NCBI GenBank assembly: GCA_946061495.1
Contig: CAMGSV010000164.1
Coordinates: 1 to 5,582, forward strand
Direction of reading: 5' to 3'
DNA length: 5,582 bases
Origin: an uncultured Spirochaetales bacterium
Lineage (GTDB): Bacteria > Spirochaetota > Spirochaetia > Treponematales > Treponemataceae
Part shown: positions 1 through 5,375 of the stretch, piece by piece
Layout of the letters: every line of letters starts with the position of its first letter
How positions within the stretch are numbered: position 1 is the first letter of the stretch
Notes under the pieces: model-generated
What the model saw: the letters and a program-made list of their open reading frames with translations, nothing else
Databases searched by the model: none
What the model was told of the DNA's origin: nothing
Position numbers and translations under genes: made by a program

Positions 1-1
1 C

Positions 2-34
2 TATTTAGGTGGTGTTTGTAAATTCAGTCTTTAA
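2..34 (+). CDS. Possible 3' end of an unidentified upstream gene (partial)
   Basis: The frame beginning at base 2 reads YLGGVCKFSL and stops with TAA at 32-34. The other two plus frames stop earlier, at 6-8 and 19-21. A candidate terminator begins two bases after this stop, which is the arrangement expected at a gene end. Only ten codons are visible, so no family can be named. The segment could equally be non-coding. Confidence 0.3.
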   Translation, partial: YLGGVCKFSL

Positions 35-35
35 C

Positions 36-78
36 GGACTTTTTCAGTGGCCTCGAGGAAGCCAGTCCTTCTTTTTTT
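36..78 (+). terminator. Possible intrinsic terminator after the upstream plus-strand gene
   Basis: GGACT at 36-40 pairs with AGTCC at 64-68, and GGC at 49-51 pairs with GCC at 61-63, leaving one side bulged. A T-rich run (TTCTTTTTTT, 69-78) follows directly. The bulge makes the stem weaker than the other terminators in this window. Its place just after a stop codon supports the call. Confidence 0.42.
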
Positions 79-97
79 ACAGTGTGGCTTTCTAAGC

Positions 98-134
98 AAA
101 AAAAACGCATTGCCACTCCATTGCAGCAATGCGT
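98..134 (-). terminator. Intrinsic terminator of tRNA-Leu
   Basis: On the minus strand a perfect 9-bp stem (ACGCATTGC with GCAATGCGT; plus-strand arms 126-134 and 105-113) encloses a 12-nt loop. It runs straight into eight T residues (A at 98-105 on the plus strand). It begins four bases after the 3' end of tRNA-Leu. This is a textbook Rho-independent terminator and closes a one-gene tRNA unit. Confidence 0.9.
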
Positions 135-137
135 CCT

Positions 138-222
138 TGCCGGAAACCGGGGTCGAACCGGCACGGATTATTCATCCGAGGGATTTTAAGTCCCTTGTGT
201 CTACCAATTTCACCATTCCGGC
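138..222 (-). tRNA. tRNA-Leu (anticodon UAA)
   Basis: Read on the minus strand, an 85-nt class II tRNA folds fully. The acceptor GCCGGAA pairs with TTCCGGC and the discriminator is A at 138. The D-arm contains TTGGTAGACA. The anticodon stem AGGGA/TCCCT carries the loop CTTAAAA, giving anticodon TAA at 186-188. A long variable arm follows (CGGAT/ATCCG), as required for leucine and serine tRNAs. The T-arm GCCGG/CCGGT carries loop TTCGACC. The anticodon and A73 both fit leucine, reading UUA and by wobble UUG. CCA is not encoded: the bases after the discriminator are AGG, so the end must be added by tRNA nucleotidyltransferase. It has its own promoter and terminator and is divergent from tRNA-Asp. 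Confidence 0.97.
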
Positions 223-232
223 AACTCAAGAT

Positions 233-261
233 ATGATATAGCAATCCAAAGATAAATGCAA
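233..261 (-). promoter_or_regulatory. Sigma-70 promoter of tRNA-Leu
   Basis: On the minus strand, -35 TTGCAT (256-261) and -10 TATCAT (233-238) are separated by exactly 17 bases. Predicted transcription start is near 226, about four bases before the tRNA 5' end, leaving a very short leader for RNase P to remove. Confidence 0.75.
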
Positions 262-304
262 GGGAAAAAAGTTGAGAAAAAATTTGTTTTTCAAAAAAAG
301 CATC

Positions 305-333
305 TTGACACAAATCCCGTCATGTGGTATATT
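305..333 (+). promoter_or_regulatory. Sigma-70 promoter of tRNA-Asp
   Basis: A consensus -35 TTGACA (305-310) and -10 TATATT (328-333) are separated by 17 bases. Predicted start is around 340, six bases before the mature tRNA-Asp. The strength fits a stable-RNA gene. It is also the only convincing promoter upstream of tRNA-Pro. Confidence 0.88.
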
Positions 334-345
334 CTTAAACATCAC

Positions 346-419
346 GGGGGCGTAGCGAAGCTGGTTATCGCGTCGGCCTGTCAAGCCGAAGATCGCGGGT
401 TCAAGCCCCGTCGCTCCCG
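346..419 (+). tRNA. tRNA-Asp (anticodon GUC)
   Basis: A 74-nt cloverleaf. The acceptor GGGGGCG pairs with CGCTCCC (one G-U pair) and is followed by discriminator G at 419, the expected identity base for aspartate. The anticodon stem TCGGC/GCCGA holds loop CTGTCAA, giving anticodon GTC at 380-382. The T-arm GCGGG/CCCGT holds loop TTCAAGC. No CCA is encoded (the next bases are CTA). It lies directly downstream of a consensus promoter and directly upstream of a terminator-like hairpin, and may be co-transcribed with tRNA-Pro. Confidence 0.97.
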
Positions 420-421
420 CT

Positions 422-452
422 AAAGCCCATTCGGAAGGATGGGCTTTTTTTT
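422..452 (+). terminator. Terminator-like hairpin between tRNA-Asp and tRNA-Pro
   Basis: An 11-bp stem is formed by 422-432 and 437-447, with one G-U pair. It is closed by a GGAA tetraloop at 433-436 and followed by a T-run at 445-452. The form is that of a strong intrinsic terminator in the plus direction only. It starts three bases after tRNA-Asp and its last T abuts the first base of tRNA-Pro, with no room for another promoter. It may terminate only part of the transcripts, or act as a processing element between the two tRNAs. Confidence 0.85.
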
Positions 453-525
453 CGGGTAGTAGCGCAGTTGGTAGCGTGCTAGGTTCGGGACTTAGAGGTC
501 GCGGGTTCAAATCCCGCCTACCCGA
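453..525 (+). tRNA. tRNA-Pro (anticodon CGG)
   Basis: A 73-nt cloverleaf. The acceptor CGGGTAG pairs with CTACCCG and the discriminator is A at 525; a C at position 1 with A73 is typical of bacterial proline tRNAs. The D-stem GCGC/GCGT flanks AGTTGGTA. The anticodon stem CTAGG/CTTAG (one G-U pair) holds loop TTCGGGA, giving anticodon CGG at 486-488, which decodes CCG. The T-arm GCGGG/CCCGC holds loop TTCAAAT. CCA is not encoded. No promoter lies between the preceding T-run and this gene, so expression probably depends on readthrough from the tRNA-Asp promoter. Confidence 0.96.
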
Positions 526-534
526 TAATTGTAC

Positions 535-540
535 TATAAT
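535..540 (+). promoter_or_regulatory. Consensus -10 element upstream of tatD (no clear -35)
   Basis: A perfect TATAAT lies ten bases after tRNA-Pro. Predicted start is near 547, giving a leader of about 20 nt that keeps the ribosome binding site. No -35-like hexamer is found 16-18 bases upstream, because that stretch is the T-arm and acceptor of tRNA-Pro. The promoter may be weak or activator-dependent, or tatD may be read through from the tRNA unit. Confidence 0.4.
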
Positions 541-553
541 AAAATCATCTTCT

Positions 554-558
554 AGGAA
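554..558 (+). promoter_or_regulatory. Ribosome binding site of tatD
   Basis: AGGAA, eight bases before ATG at 567. It decides this start over the ATG at 562 in another frame, which opens only a short shadow frame. Confidence 0.7.
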
Positions 559-566
559 CTCTTGTC

Positions 567-1457
567 ATGTTTTCAGACACACACTTTCATCTTCATCATC
601 TTTGGGAGCGGGGCCTTGATGTGCCTGCCGTTTTGGAGACCATGGCTGCCAGGGACGCCTGCTTTGGGCTGGACATTGGCACCAGGTGCGACGACCTCTT
701 TGTACGAGGGCAGAAGGCTCGGGAGCTGGTGGATGCCATCGGTAACCAGAATGTGCGGGAGAAGGTGTCGGGGATGCTGTATTTTTCCGCTGGAATCTGG
801 CCGGCGGAAGCGGCCATCTTGGATCGGTTCAACCAGATGAAGGTCCTGCAGTCTACCATGGAGCAGGTGTTGGCCGCCCCTGATTTCTGTGGCTTTGGAC
901 CGGGAAAGCTGGTGGCTCTGGGTGAGTGTGGACTTGACCATCACTGGAATCCTTCCGGGGTGGACAACCGCTGTGAGGACAATTTTACTGCCGATGTGTT
1001 CCATGGTGAGGCGGAATTGTTCCAGATGCAGCTGGAGCTGGGTAGAAGCCTGGAGCTGCCGGTGATTGTTCATTCACGGGATGCCTTTGAAGGTACCTTG
1101 GATTGTATCAAGAACGTGGGCTATGACCGGGGAATCATCCACTGCTATTCCTACGGCAAAAAGGAGGCCGAGGGATTCCTGGATCGGGGCTGGTATATCT
1201 CTCTTTCTGGTGCAGTAACCTACACCAAGAAATCCCGCATGTGGGAGATGGAGGAGCTTATCCGCTACATTCCCGGTGACCGGCTGCTTCTGGAGACTGA
1301 TGCTCCCTATTTGGCTCCCGTGCCTCACCGTGGCAAGGTGAATTCTCCTGCATTGGTGGAGCATACCTATGGTTTTGTGGCTGCAGTGCTTCAGACAACG
1401 CCAGAGGCCCTGTCCATGCTGGTGGACGGGAATGTCAGGGAGCTGTTCAGGCTTTAG
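567..1457 (+). CDS. tatD: TatD-family metal-dependent hydrolase (putative deoxyribonuclease)
   Basis: A 296-residue protein of the TatD amidohydrolase superfamily: TIM-barrel enzymes with two divalent metals. Characterised members act as 3'-5' exonucleases on DNA or RNA in repair and turnover in the cytoplasm. The family's metal site is visible in order: HxH as DTHFH (H6, H8), the glutamate in ALGECGLD (E120, with D124), PVIVHSRDA (H169), IIHCYS (H192) and the C-terminal aspartate in LLLETDAPYLAP (D245). The ETDAPYL block is highly typical. Length exceeds the usual 255-265 residues. The extra sequence seems to lie before the GECGLD motif (about 85-115) and just after it (about 128-148). No signal peptide is seen. 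An AGGAA eight bases upstream supports the ATG. TatD-like proteins have varied substrates, so the family is secure and the precise activity is not. It lies 41 bp after tRNA-Pro and 48 bp before trpR. Confidence 0.93.
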   Translation: MFSDTHFHLHHLWERGLDVPAVLETMAARDACFGLDIGTRCDDLFVRGQKARELVDAIGNQNVREKVSGMLYFSAGIWPAEAAILDRFNQMKVLQSTMEQVLAAPDFCGFGPGKLVALGECGLDHHWNPSGVDNRCEDNFTADVFHGEAELFQMQLELGRSLELPVIVHSRDAFEGTLDCIKNVGYDRGIIHCYSYGKKEAEGFLDRGWYISLSGAVTYTKKSRMWEMEELIRYIPGDRLLLETDAPYLAPVPHRGKVNSPALVEHTYGFVAAVLQTTPEALSMLVDGNVRELFRL

Positions 1458-1470
1458 GGTGGTGATGCCG

Positions 1471-1499
1471 TTGCCATTTTCCCTGTTTCTCTATACAAT
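1471..1499 (+). promoter_or_regulatory. Promoter of trpR, placed for a leaderless mRNA
   Basis: TTGCCA (1471-1476) and TACAAT (1494-1499) are 17 bases apart, matching the sigma-70 consensus in five of six positions each. Initiation seven bases past the -10 falls on 1506, the A of the trpR start codon. No Shine-Dalgarno-like sequence lies in the 20 bases before that ATG. The motif also sits in the intergenic gap just after tatD, where a separate promoter is sensible. Confidence 0.6.
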
Positions 1500-1505
1500 A
1501 TCATC

Positions 1506-1814
1506 ATGGACGAAAAGCTACAGCAGGAGGGGCTTGCAGAGGTGTGTGCCCTTTTGGCGGACACCAATGATGCCCGGCTCATCCAGGATTTCTTTTGTTG
1601 CCTCTTCACACCCTCGGAGCTTCAGGACATGGTTAAGCGGTGGCTTTTGGTGAAGGAGATTGACCGGGGAACCACCCAGCGTGAGATTGCCCGGATGTTC
1701 GGCATGAGCCTATGTAAGATTACCCGTGGTTCCAAGGAGCTGAAAAAAGAGGGCAGCGCCTTCCGAGCCATGCTGGAACGGGCTGCCCTTCTTGATGGGG
1801 CTGCTCACCACTGA
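1506..1814 (+). CDS. trpR: TrpR-family repressor
   Basis: A 102-residue protein with the compact all-helical Trp repressor fold. The core at about 29-80 contains LFTPSELQDMVKRW, then the helix-turn-helix TTQREIARMFGMS (about 57-69), then the signature ITRGSKELK (72-80), matching ITRGSNSLK of E. coli TrpR. In that protein this segment and an upstream arginine form the L-tryptophan pocket; the likely counterparts here are R74 and R45. The turn before the HTH (RGTTQRE) is one residue shorter than in E. coli (RGEMSQRE), and the position of S88 is glutamate, so co-repressor binding could differ. Length equals that of typical TrpR (about 100-108 residues). The predicted role is a dimeric, tryptophan-responsive repressor, but no biosynthesis gene is in view. 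The frame is open back to the tatD stop without another conventional start, and the ATG has no ribosome binding site. Confidence 0.85.
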   Translation: MDEKLQQEGLAEVCALLADTNDARLIQDFFCCLFTPSELQDMVKRWLLVKEIDRGTTQREIARMFGMSLCKITRGSKELKKEGSAFRAMLERAALLDGAAHH

Positions 1815-1822
1815 TTTTTTTG

Positions 1823-1842
1823 AGGTGGCGCTTGAGCCACCT
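1823..1842. terminator. Hairpin between convergent trpR and the ankyrin gene
   Basis: AGGTGGC at 1823-1829 pairs perfectly with GCCACCT at 1836-1842 around a 6-nt loop, nine bases after the trpR stop and 53 bases beyond the ankyrin gene's stop. It is placed as a shared terminator for two converging genes. However, the only T-run (1815-1821) precedes it on the plus strand, and neither direction has a U-tract after the stem. Function is therefore uncertain: it may be Rho-assisted or a stabilising 3' hairpin. The remaining bases to 1895 show nothing else. Confidence 0.45.
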
Positions 1843-1895
1843 GAATCCACGTCAATGCAATCAACTCACATCAACGCAGATTCATGTTCTCTGTC

Positions 1896-4736
1896 CTAGT
1901 GGAGGAGGGCGGCGATGTCCGGCCGGTTCCACCTGATGGCGATGTCGTAGGGCCGCTCTCCGGCAAGGCTCTTCTGGTTCTTGCTGAGGCCCATGGACAG
2001 CAGGCGCTTGATGGTCTCCTGGTCGCTGATTCGGGCGGCGTAGTGGAGGATTCCCTCGCCTGAAATGTCCGCCTTGGTGCGTGCCTGCTTTACCAGCTGG
2101 TCAAGGATGTCCTGGTTGCCCTTCAGTGCCAGTGATACGGCGCATTCGCCCGTATTATCGGAGATGAAGGGGTCGGCACCGTACTGCAGCAGCAGGGATG
2201 CCAGGGGAAGGTTGCCCTGGGCCACTGCCAGGGTTATGGGTGTGCTTCCTGAGCTGTTGCGCCTGTTCACCGGGTATCTGGTGGTCAAAAGCATGTCCAA
2301 GGTGGCTGGCTCCACATTGGAGGTGACGGCCACGTGGATGGGGGAGTTTCCATAGGAGTCGCTGAGGTTCAGGTTGGAGCCAAGGACGGCCTTGATGGCA
2401 CGCTCACCCTTGCCGAATACCATGGACAGGGGGGTGTTGCCGTCCTTGTCCCGGGACATGGGGTCGCCGCCAGCCATTCGTATCAGGTTCAGTATCTGGG
2501 GGTCGCCTGCCAGGGCAGCCTCGTGGAAGGCGTTGCGTCCGTTCATTTCCTGGAGGATGGGGGAGGCTCCCTTGTTCAGCAGGAGGGACACCAGTTCCAG
2601 GTTGCTGTTCTGGATGGCATCCATCAGGACGGTGCGTCCAGTCTCGTCTGCGGCGTTGATGTTGGCGCCGTGGTCGATCAGGAGCTTGGCCATCTCGGTC
2701 TTTCCGGTGCGGGCAGCTTCTGCCAGGGGACTCTTTCCTGCGATATTTTGGGCATTGAGGTTTGCTCCCAACACAAAGAGCCGCTTGATGGCGTTTATGC
2801 TGTCCCAGCGGACACAGGCGTGGAGGGGGGTGTTTCCAAGATAGTCCCTGGTGTCGTACTGGGCACCCTTTGCTACCAGGGCTTCGATGACGGCAGGATT
2901 GTCCATCTTGACGCCGTTGTACAGCGGTGTCTCCCCATTAGCGTTTCTGGCGTTGGTGTCAGCGCCCTTTTCTGCCAGCAGGTTGATGGCATGCACCAGC
3001 TTCCATTCGGCGGCGTAGTGGAGGGGCGAGTTGCCGCTGCCGTCGGTGGACTGGATGACCTTGGAGTTCAACAACCAGTTGTTGCTGCCGTTGCTGGATT
3101 CCAGCACCAGTCGCAGGGGAGAGTAGTCGCTGTTGTTGGCGGAGAACACGTCGGCGCCTCGATTCAGGAGGAACTCTCCGGCCCGCTGCACGTTCCGCTG
3201 CACAGCCAGTGACAGGGGGGTGTCGCCGTTTCTGTTGCGGGAATTTATCTCCTTGTTGAGGCTGTAGATGTAGTCCAGGTTCATGGTGAGGTCGTCGGCC
3301 ACGGGGGTGTCGGACTTTGTCTCTTCCTCCAGTACCAGGGCAGGCTCTGCCGTGAGGATTGCCAGATGGTAGGCGGTGTTTCCGTAGGAGTCGCGGCTGA
3401 AGGCGTTGTTGGGAATCAGCACCTTCTTGGTCATGTCGGGGCCGGCTTTCAGGGAGCGGGTGAGGGGCGTATTCCCCATGTTGTCCTCGGCGTGGATGTC
3501 GGCTCCCGCTCCGATGTAGAACTGGATGATGGAGGTCTTGCGGTGGTCAACTGCCAGCGCCAGGGGGGTGACGCCCTCCTTGTTGCGCTCATTGATGTCG
3601 GCGCCTGCTAGAATCAGCTGGTTCAGGGTCTTGTCCTCGGCTCCGTTCATGGTGGCCACGTGGAGTGCCGAATCGCCGTACATGTCCTTGACATTCACGT
3701 TGGCCTTGTAGGTCAAAAGGAGGCTGTAGAGGTCCGCCTGGTTCTTCTTGGGCATAATCAGCAGGATGGGGGTCTTTCCCAGATTGTCCTGGGCGTTTAC
3801 CTTTGCTCCCGCCTCCAGCAATAGCCGGGCGTTCTCCAGGTTTCCGTAACGGATGGACTCGTGGAGGGGGGTGGAGCCGGAGATGTCCTGGGCGGAGATG
3901 TTTGCCTTCTGCTCCAGCAGTATGCCCGTGATGCCCACATGGTTCTGGATGCTGGACAGGTGCAGGGGAGTCTGACCGTCCTCCAGCCGCAGGGTGGGGT
4001 TTCGGGAGGTGGTGGCCTTTTCGAAGTAGGCGTAGGTTCCGCCCAAGGGCTTTGCTCCGTTCAGCAGGAGGGTGGAGGCCATCCTGATGCTGTCTACATC
4101 ATGGTGGTTTTGAAAGGCGTAGTGGAGGGGAGTGTCGCCGTTGTTGTCGGGAACGGAGAGGGGAATCTTCTTGCGGATTGCATACTCAAGGGCGCTCAGG
4201 TTCCTGGACTCCACAAAGTAATGGATGATGGTGCGGCCCATGGTGTCCTGCAACTGTCCCGTTCTGGTGGTGATCATGGCATCGAAGAATTCAGTGCCAT
4301 TCTCCATGCCCAGCTCCAGGGCCGTCTTTCCGGAGGCATCCATGGCAAAGATGTCGCTGTCCACGGCGGAAAGGGTTTGGGCCGTCTTGACGCTGTGGTT
4401 TTTCACCGCCAGATGGAGGGCGGTGTCGCTGTCGTTGTTCTTCAGTTCGGTGGAGGCTCCCATGGAGATGAAGAGGGTCACCAGCTCATCGTTGTTGGCC
4501 ATGGCGGCCGCATGAAGGACGGTGTTGCCCTTGTTGTCCACTGCATCGATGTTCTGCTGAATTTGGAGGGATTCCTTGACCTCCTCATATTTTCCAGCCA
4601 GGATCATATCCTGTATTGTCTTCGGTTCCTCTTGGGGCCGTGGCTCCTCTATGGGGGCGGGTTCTGTACTGGTACAGGAGGTTGCCAGCACAAGGGCGCA
4701 AAGGGTCAGTCCCAGAAACAATGAAAAATTACGCAT
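1896..4736 (-). CDS. Giant ankyrin-repeat lipoprotein
   Basis: A 946-residue protein. Residues 1-21 form a lipoprotein signal peptide: MRN, a hydrophobic core, then LATSC with C21 as the lipidated cysteine, a relaxed spirochaete-style lipobox. A short proline/glutamate-rich tether follows (about 24-39). The rest is a solenoid of about 26 ankyrin repeats spaced mostly 33 residues apart. The G-x-T-P-L-H type turns begin near 70, 103, 136, 167, 200, 254, 287, 320, 354, 388, 421, 452, 504, 538, 568, 601, 634, 667, 700, 733, 766, 796, 830, 863, 893 and 926. Two intervals (200-254 and 452-504) are about 20 residues longer and probably carry loops. Ankyrin repeats bind proteins; the partner is unknown. 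Anchoring outside the cytoplasmic membrane is inferred from the lipobox. The ATG has a good AGGAG five bases upstream. It lies downstream of perR behind a terminator. No enzymatic domain is visible, and the last repeat ends the protein. Confidence 0.95.
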   Translation of the reverse strand: MRNFSLFLGLTLCALVLATSCTSTEPAPIEEPRPQEEPKTIQDMILAGKYEEVKESLQIQQNIDAVDNKGNTVLHAAAMANNDELVTLFISMGASTELKNNDSDTALHLAVKNHSVKTAQTLSAVDSDIFAMDASGKTALELGMENGTEFFDAMITTRTGQLQDTMGRTIIHYFVESRNLSALEYAIRKKIPLSVPDNNGDTPLHYAFQNHHDVDSIRMASTLLLNGAKPLGGTYAYFEKATTSRNPTLRLEDGQTPLHLSSIQNHVGITGILLEQKANISAQDISGSTPLHESIRYGNLENARLLLEAGAKVNAQDNLGKTPILLIMPKKNQADLYSLLLTYKANVNVKDMYGDSALHVATMNGAEDKTLNQLILAGADINERNKEGVTPLALAVDHRKTSIIQFYIGAGADIHAEDNMGNTPLTRSLKAGPDMTKKVLIPNNAFSRDSYGNTAYHLAILTAEPALVLEEETKSDTPVADDLTMNLDYIYSLNKEINSRNRNGDTPLSLAVQRNVQRAGEFLLNRGADVFSANNSDYSPLRLVLESSNGSNNWLLNSKVIQSTDGSGNSPLHYAAEWKLVHAINLLAEKGADTNARNANGETPLYNGVKMDNPAVIEALVAKGAQYDTRDYLGNTPLHACVRWDSINAIKRLFVLGANLNAQNIAGKSPLAEAARTGKTEMAKLLIDHGANINAADETGRTVLMDAIQNSNLELVSLLLNKGASPILQEMNGRNAFHEAALAGDPQILNLIRMAGGDPMSRDKDGNTPLSMVFGKGERAIKAVLGSNLNLSDSYGNSPIHVAVTSNVEPATLDMLLTTRYPVNRRNSSGSTPITLAVAQGNLPLASLLLQYGADPFISDNTGECAVSLALKGNQDILDQLVKQARTKADISGEGILHYAARISDQETIKRLLSMGLSKNQKSLAGERPYDIAIRWNRPDIAALLH

Positions 4737-4741
4737 AAAAA

Positions 4742-4746
4742 CTCCT
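4742..4746 (-). promoter_or_regulatory. Ribosome binding site of the ankyrin gene
   Basis: AGGAG on the minus strand, five bases before ATG (4734-4736), fixes the start at the beginning of the lipoprotein signal peptide. It overlaps one arm (GGAGTT) of a 6-bp inverted repeat with AACTCC further upstream, so it could be base-paired in longer transcripts. Confidence 0.8.
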
Positions 4747-4751
4747 ACATT

Positions 4752-4757
4752 ATTGTA
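4752..4757 (-). promoter_or_regulatory. Possible -10 element of the ankyrin gene
   Basis: TACAAT on the minus strand, the same hexamer as in the trpR promoter. The only -35-like match is TTAACT at 4777-4782, with a long 19-base spacer. Initiation about seven bases downstream would fall inside the AGGAG, giving a leader of under ten bases. This is weak as a stand-alone promoter, and readthrough from perR is an alternative. Confidence 0.3.
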
Positions 4758-4789
4758 TCGAACAAAAATAAGTCGGAGTTAAGGTGTTT

Positions 4790-4832
4790 AAAAAACGAGG
4801 ACATCCACAGCGCTGATGTCCGATGGATGTCC
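4790..4832 (-). terminator. Intrinsic terminator after perR
   Basis: On the minus strand GGACATCCA (4824-4832) pairs perfectly with TGGATGTCC (4799-4807), followed by TCG and then TTTTTT (4790-4795). It lies about 50 bases past the perR stop and separates perR from the ankyrin gene. A second copy of the upstream arm (GGACATC, 4815-4821) could pair with the same downstream arm instead. On the plus strand the stem is also followed by five T residues, so it could stop transcription both ways. Confidence 0.82.
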
Positions 4833-4883
4833 TTTTTCTGGAAGAAACGTGAAGCTGTTTTTTTGCCTTCTGCAGGAAGACTG

Positions 4884-5327
4884 CTAGGCCTCCTCCACCG
4901 TGCACTGGGCGCAGGTTCCCCAGATGCAGGTCTGAATCTTTGACAGGGAGAATCCTGCGGGAAGCTTCCGGGCAAAGGTCTTGTAGATTTTCGAGGTCTC
5001 CTCGTAGGGAACGTCGCTGACATGGCCGCAGCAATTGCACTTGAAGTGCAGGTGGTCGCTGGTGTCGGCATCGTAACGCAGCTCCTCGTTCTCAATGGTG
5101 ATGGTCTCCACCAGTTTGTGCTGGTGGAACAGCTTGAGGGTGTTGTATACGGTTGTCCTGGACAAGGTTGGAATTTCTGTCACCAAGGCGGAATACACTG
5201 ACTCAGCTGTGGGATGGGCTGAGGTAGTGCAGAGATAACGGTAAATGTGGATACGCTGCAAGGAAGGGCGAATTCCACAGGCAACAATCCTGTCTGTTAT
5301 CTCCTTTTCTGTCAACATCAACTTCAT
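4884..5327 (-). CDS. perR: PerR-type peroxide-sensing Fur-family regulator
   Basis: A 147-residue Fur-family repressor with the PerR ligand set intact. Compared with Bacillus PerR, positions match with an offset of one. The regulatory metal site is H38, D86, H92, H94 and D105 (PerR H37, D85, H91, H93, D104). The structural zinc site is C97, C100, C139 and C142, from FKCNCC and GTCAQC. Aspartate rather than glutamate at 105 favours PerR over Fur. The N-terminal winged helix includes HPTAESVYSAL and the recognition helix SRTTVYNTLKLF (56-67). In PerR, iron-catalysed oxidation of the two regulatory histidines by hydrogen peroxide releases DNA and derepresses peroxide-defence genes. AGGAAG seven bases before the ATG supports the start over the second Met at residue 4. 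It has its own promoter and terminator. Target genes are not in view, apart from possible self-control. Confidence 0.9.
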   Translation of the reverse strand: MKLMLTEKEITDRIVACGIRPSLQRIHIYRYLCTTSAHPTAESVYSALVTEIPTLSRTTVYNTLKLFHQHKLVETITIENEELRYDADTSDHLHFKCNCCGHVSDVPYEETSKIYKTFARKLPAGFSLSKIQTCIWGTCAQCTVEEA

Positions 5328-5334
5328 GGTACTG

Positions 5335-5340
5335 CTTCCT
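5335..5340 (-). promoter_or_regulatory. Ribosome binding site of perR
   Basis: AGGAAG on the minus strand, seven bases before ATG at 5325-5327. The in-frame ATG at 5316-5318 is 16 bases away and fits less well, so the longer protein is preferred. Confidence 0.72.
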
Positions 5341-5358
5341 ATTTCCCTTTACGATAAA

Positions 5359-5373
5359 CTGTAATTAATGCAG
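5359..5373. promoter_or_regulatory. Candidate Fur/PerR-type operator at the perR start site
   Basis: A 15-bp imperfect palindrome, CTGTAATTAATGCAG, with the 7-1-7 arrangement of Fur-family boxes; five of the seven pairs match. It covers the predicted perR transcription start (about 5369) and touches the -10. Binding here would block initiation, giving autoregulation. It does not closely match the Bacillus Per box, and A/T-rich DNA can give such palindromes by chance. Confidence 0.35.
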
Positions 5374-5375
5374 GT

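Noticed and set aside
59..90. AAGCCA...TGGCTT inverted repeat
   Set aside because: Six pairs around a 20-nt loop without a following T-run; it shares bases with the better candidate terminator at 36-78.
573..1073. A 166-codon open frame on the minus strand
   Set aside because: It is antisense to tatD, whose metal motifs are unambiguous. The antisense product has no recognisable pattern.
1851..1884. Near-repeats TCAATGCA and TCAACGCA
   Set aside because: Too short and few to be a repeat array or operator; probably chance in a short intergenic gap.
2334..3212. A 292-codon open frame on the plus strand
   Set aside because: It lies wholly antisense to the ankyrin gene and its valine/glycine-rich product is the reverse reading of the repeated, G/C-rich ankyrin codons. 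It has no ribosome binding site.
3861..4724. A 287-codon open frame on the plus strand
   Set aside because: Same artefact: antisense to the ankyrin gene, repetitive and glycine/valine-rich, with no start signals.
4745..5095. A minus-strand frame of 116 codons overlapping perR
   Set aside because: It runs out of frame through perR and its terminator, and its arginine/serine/proline-rich product resembles a frame-shifted reading.
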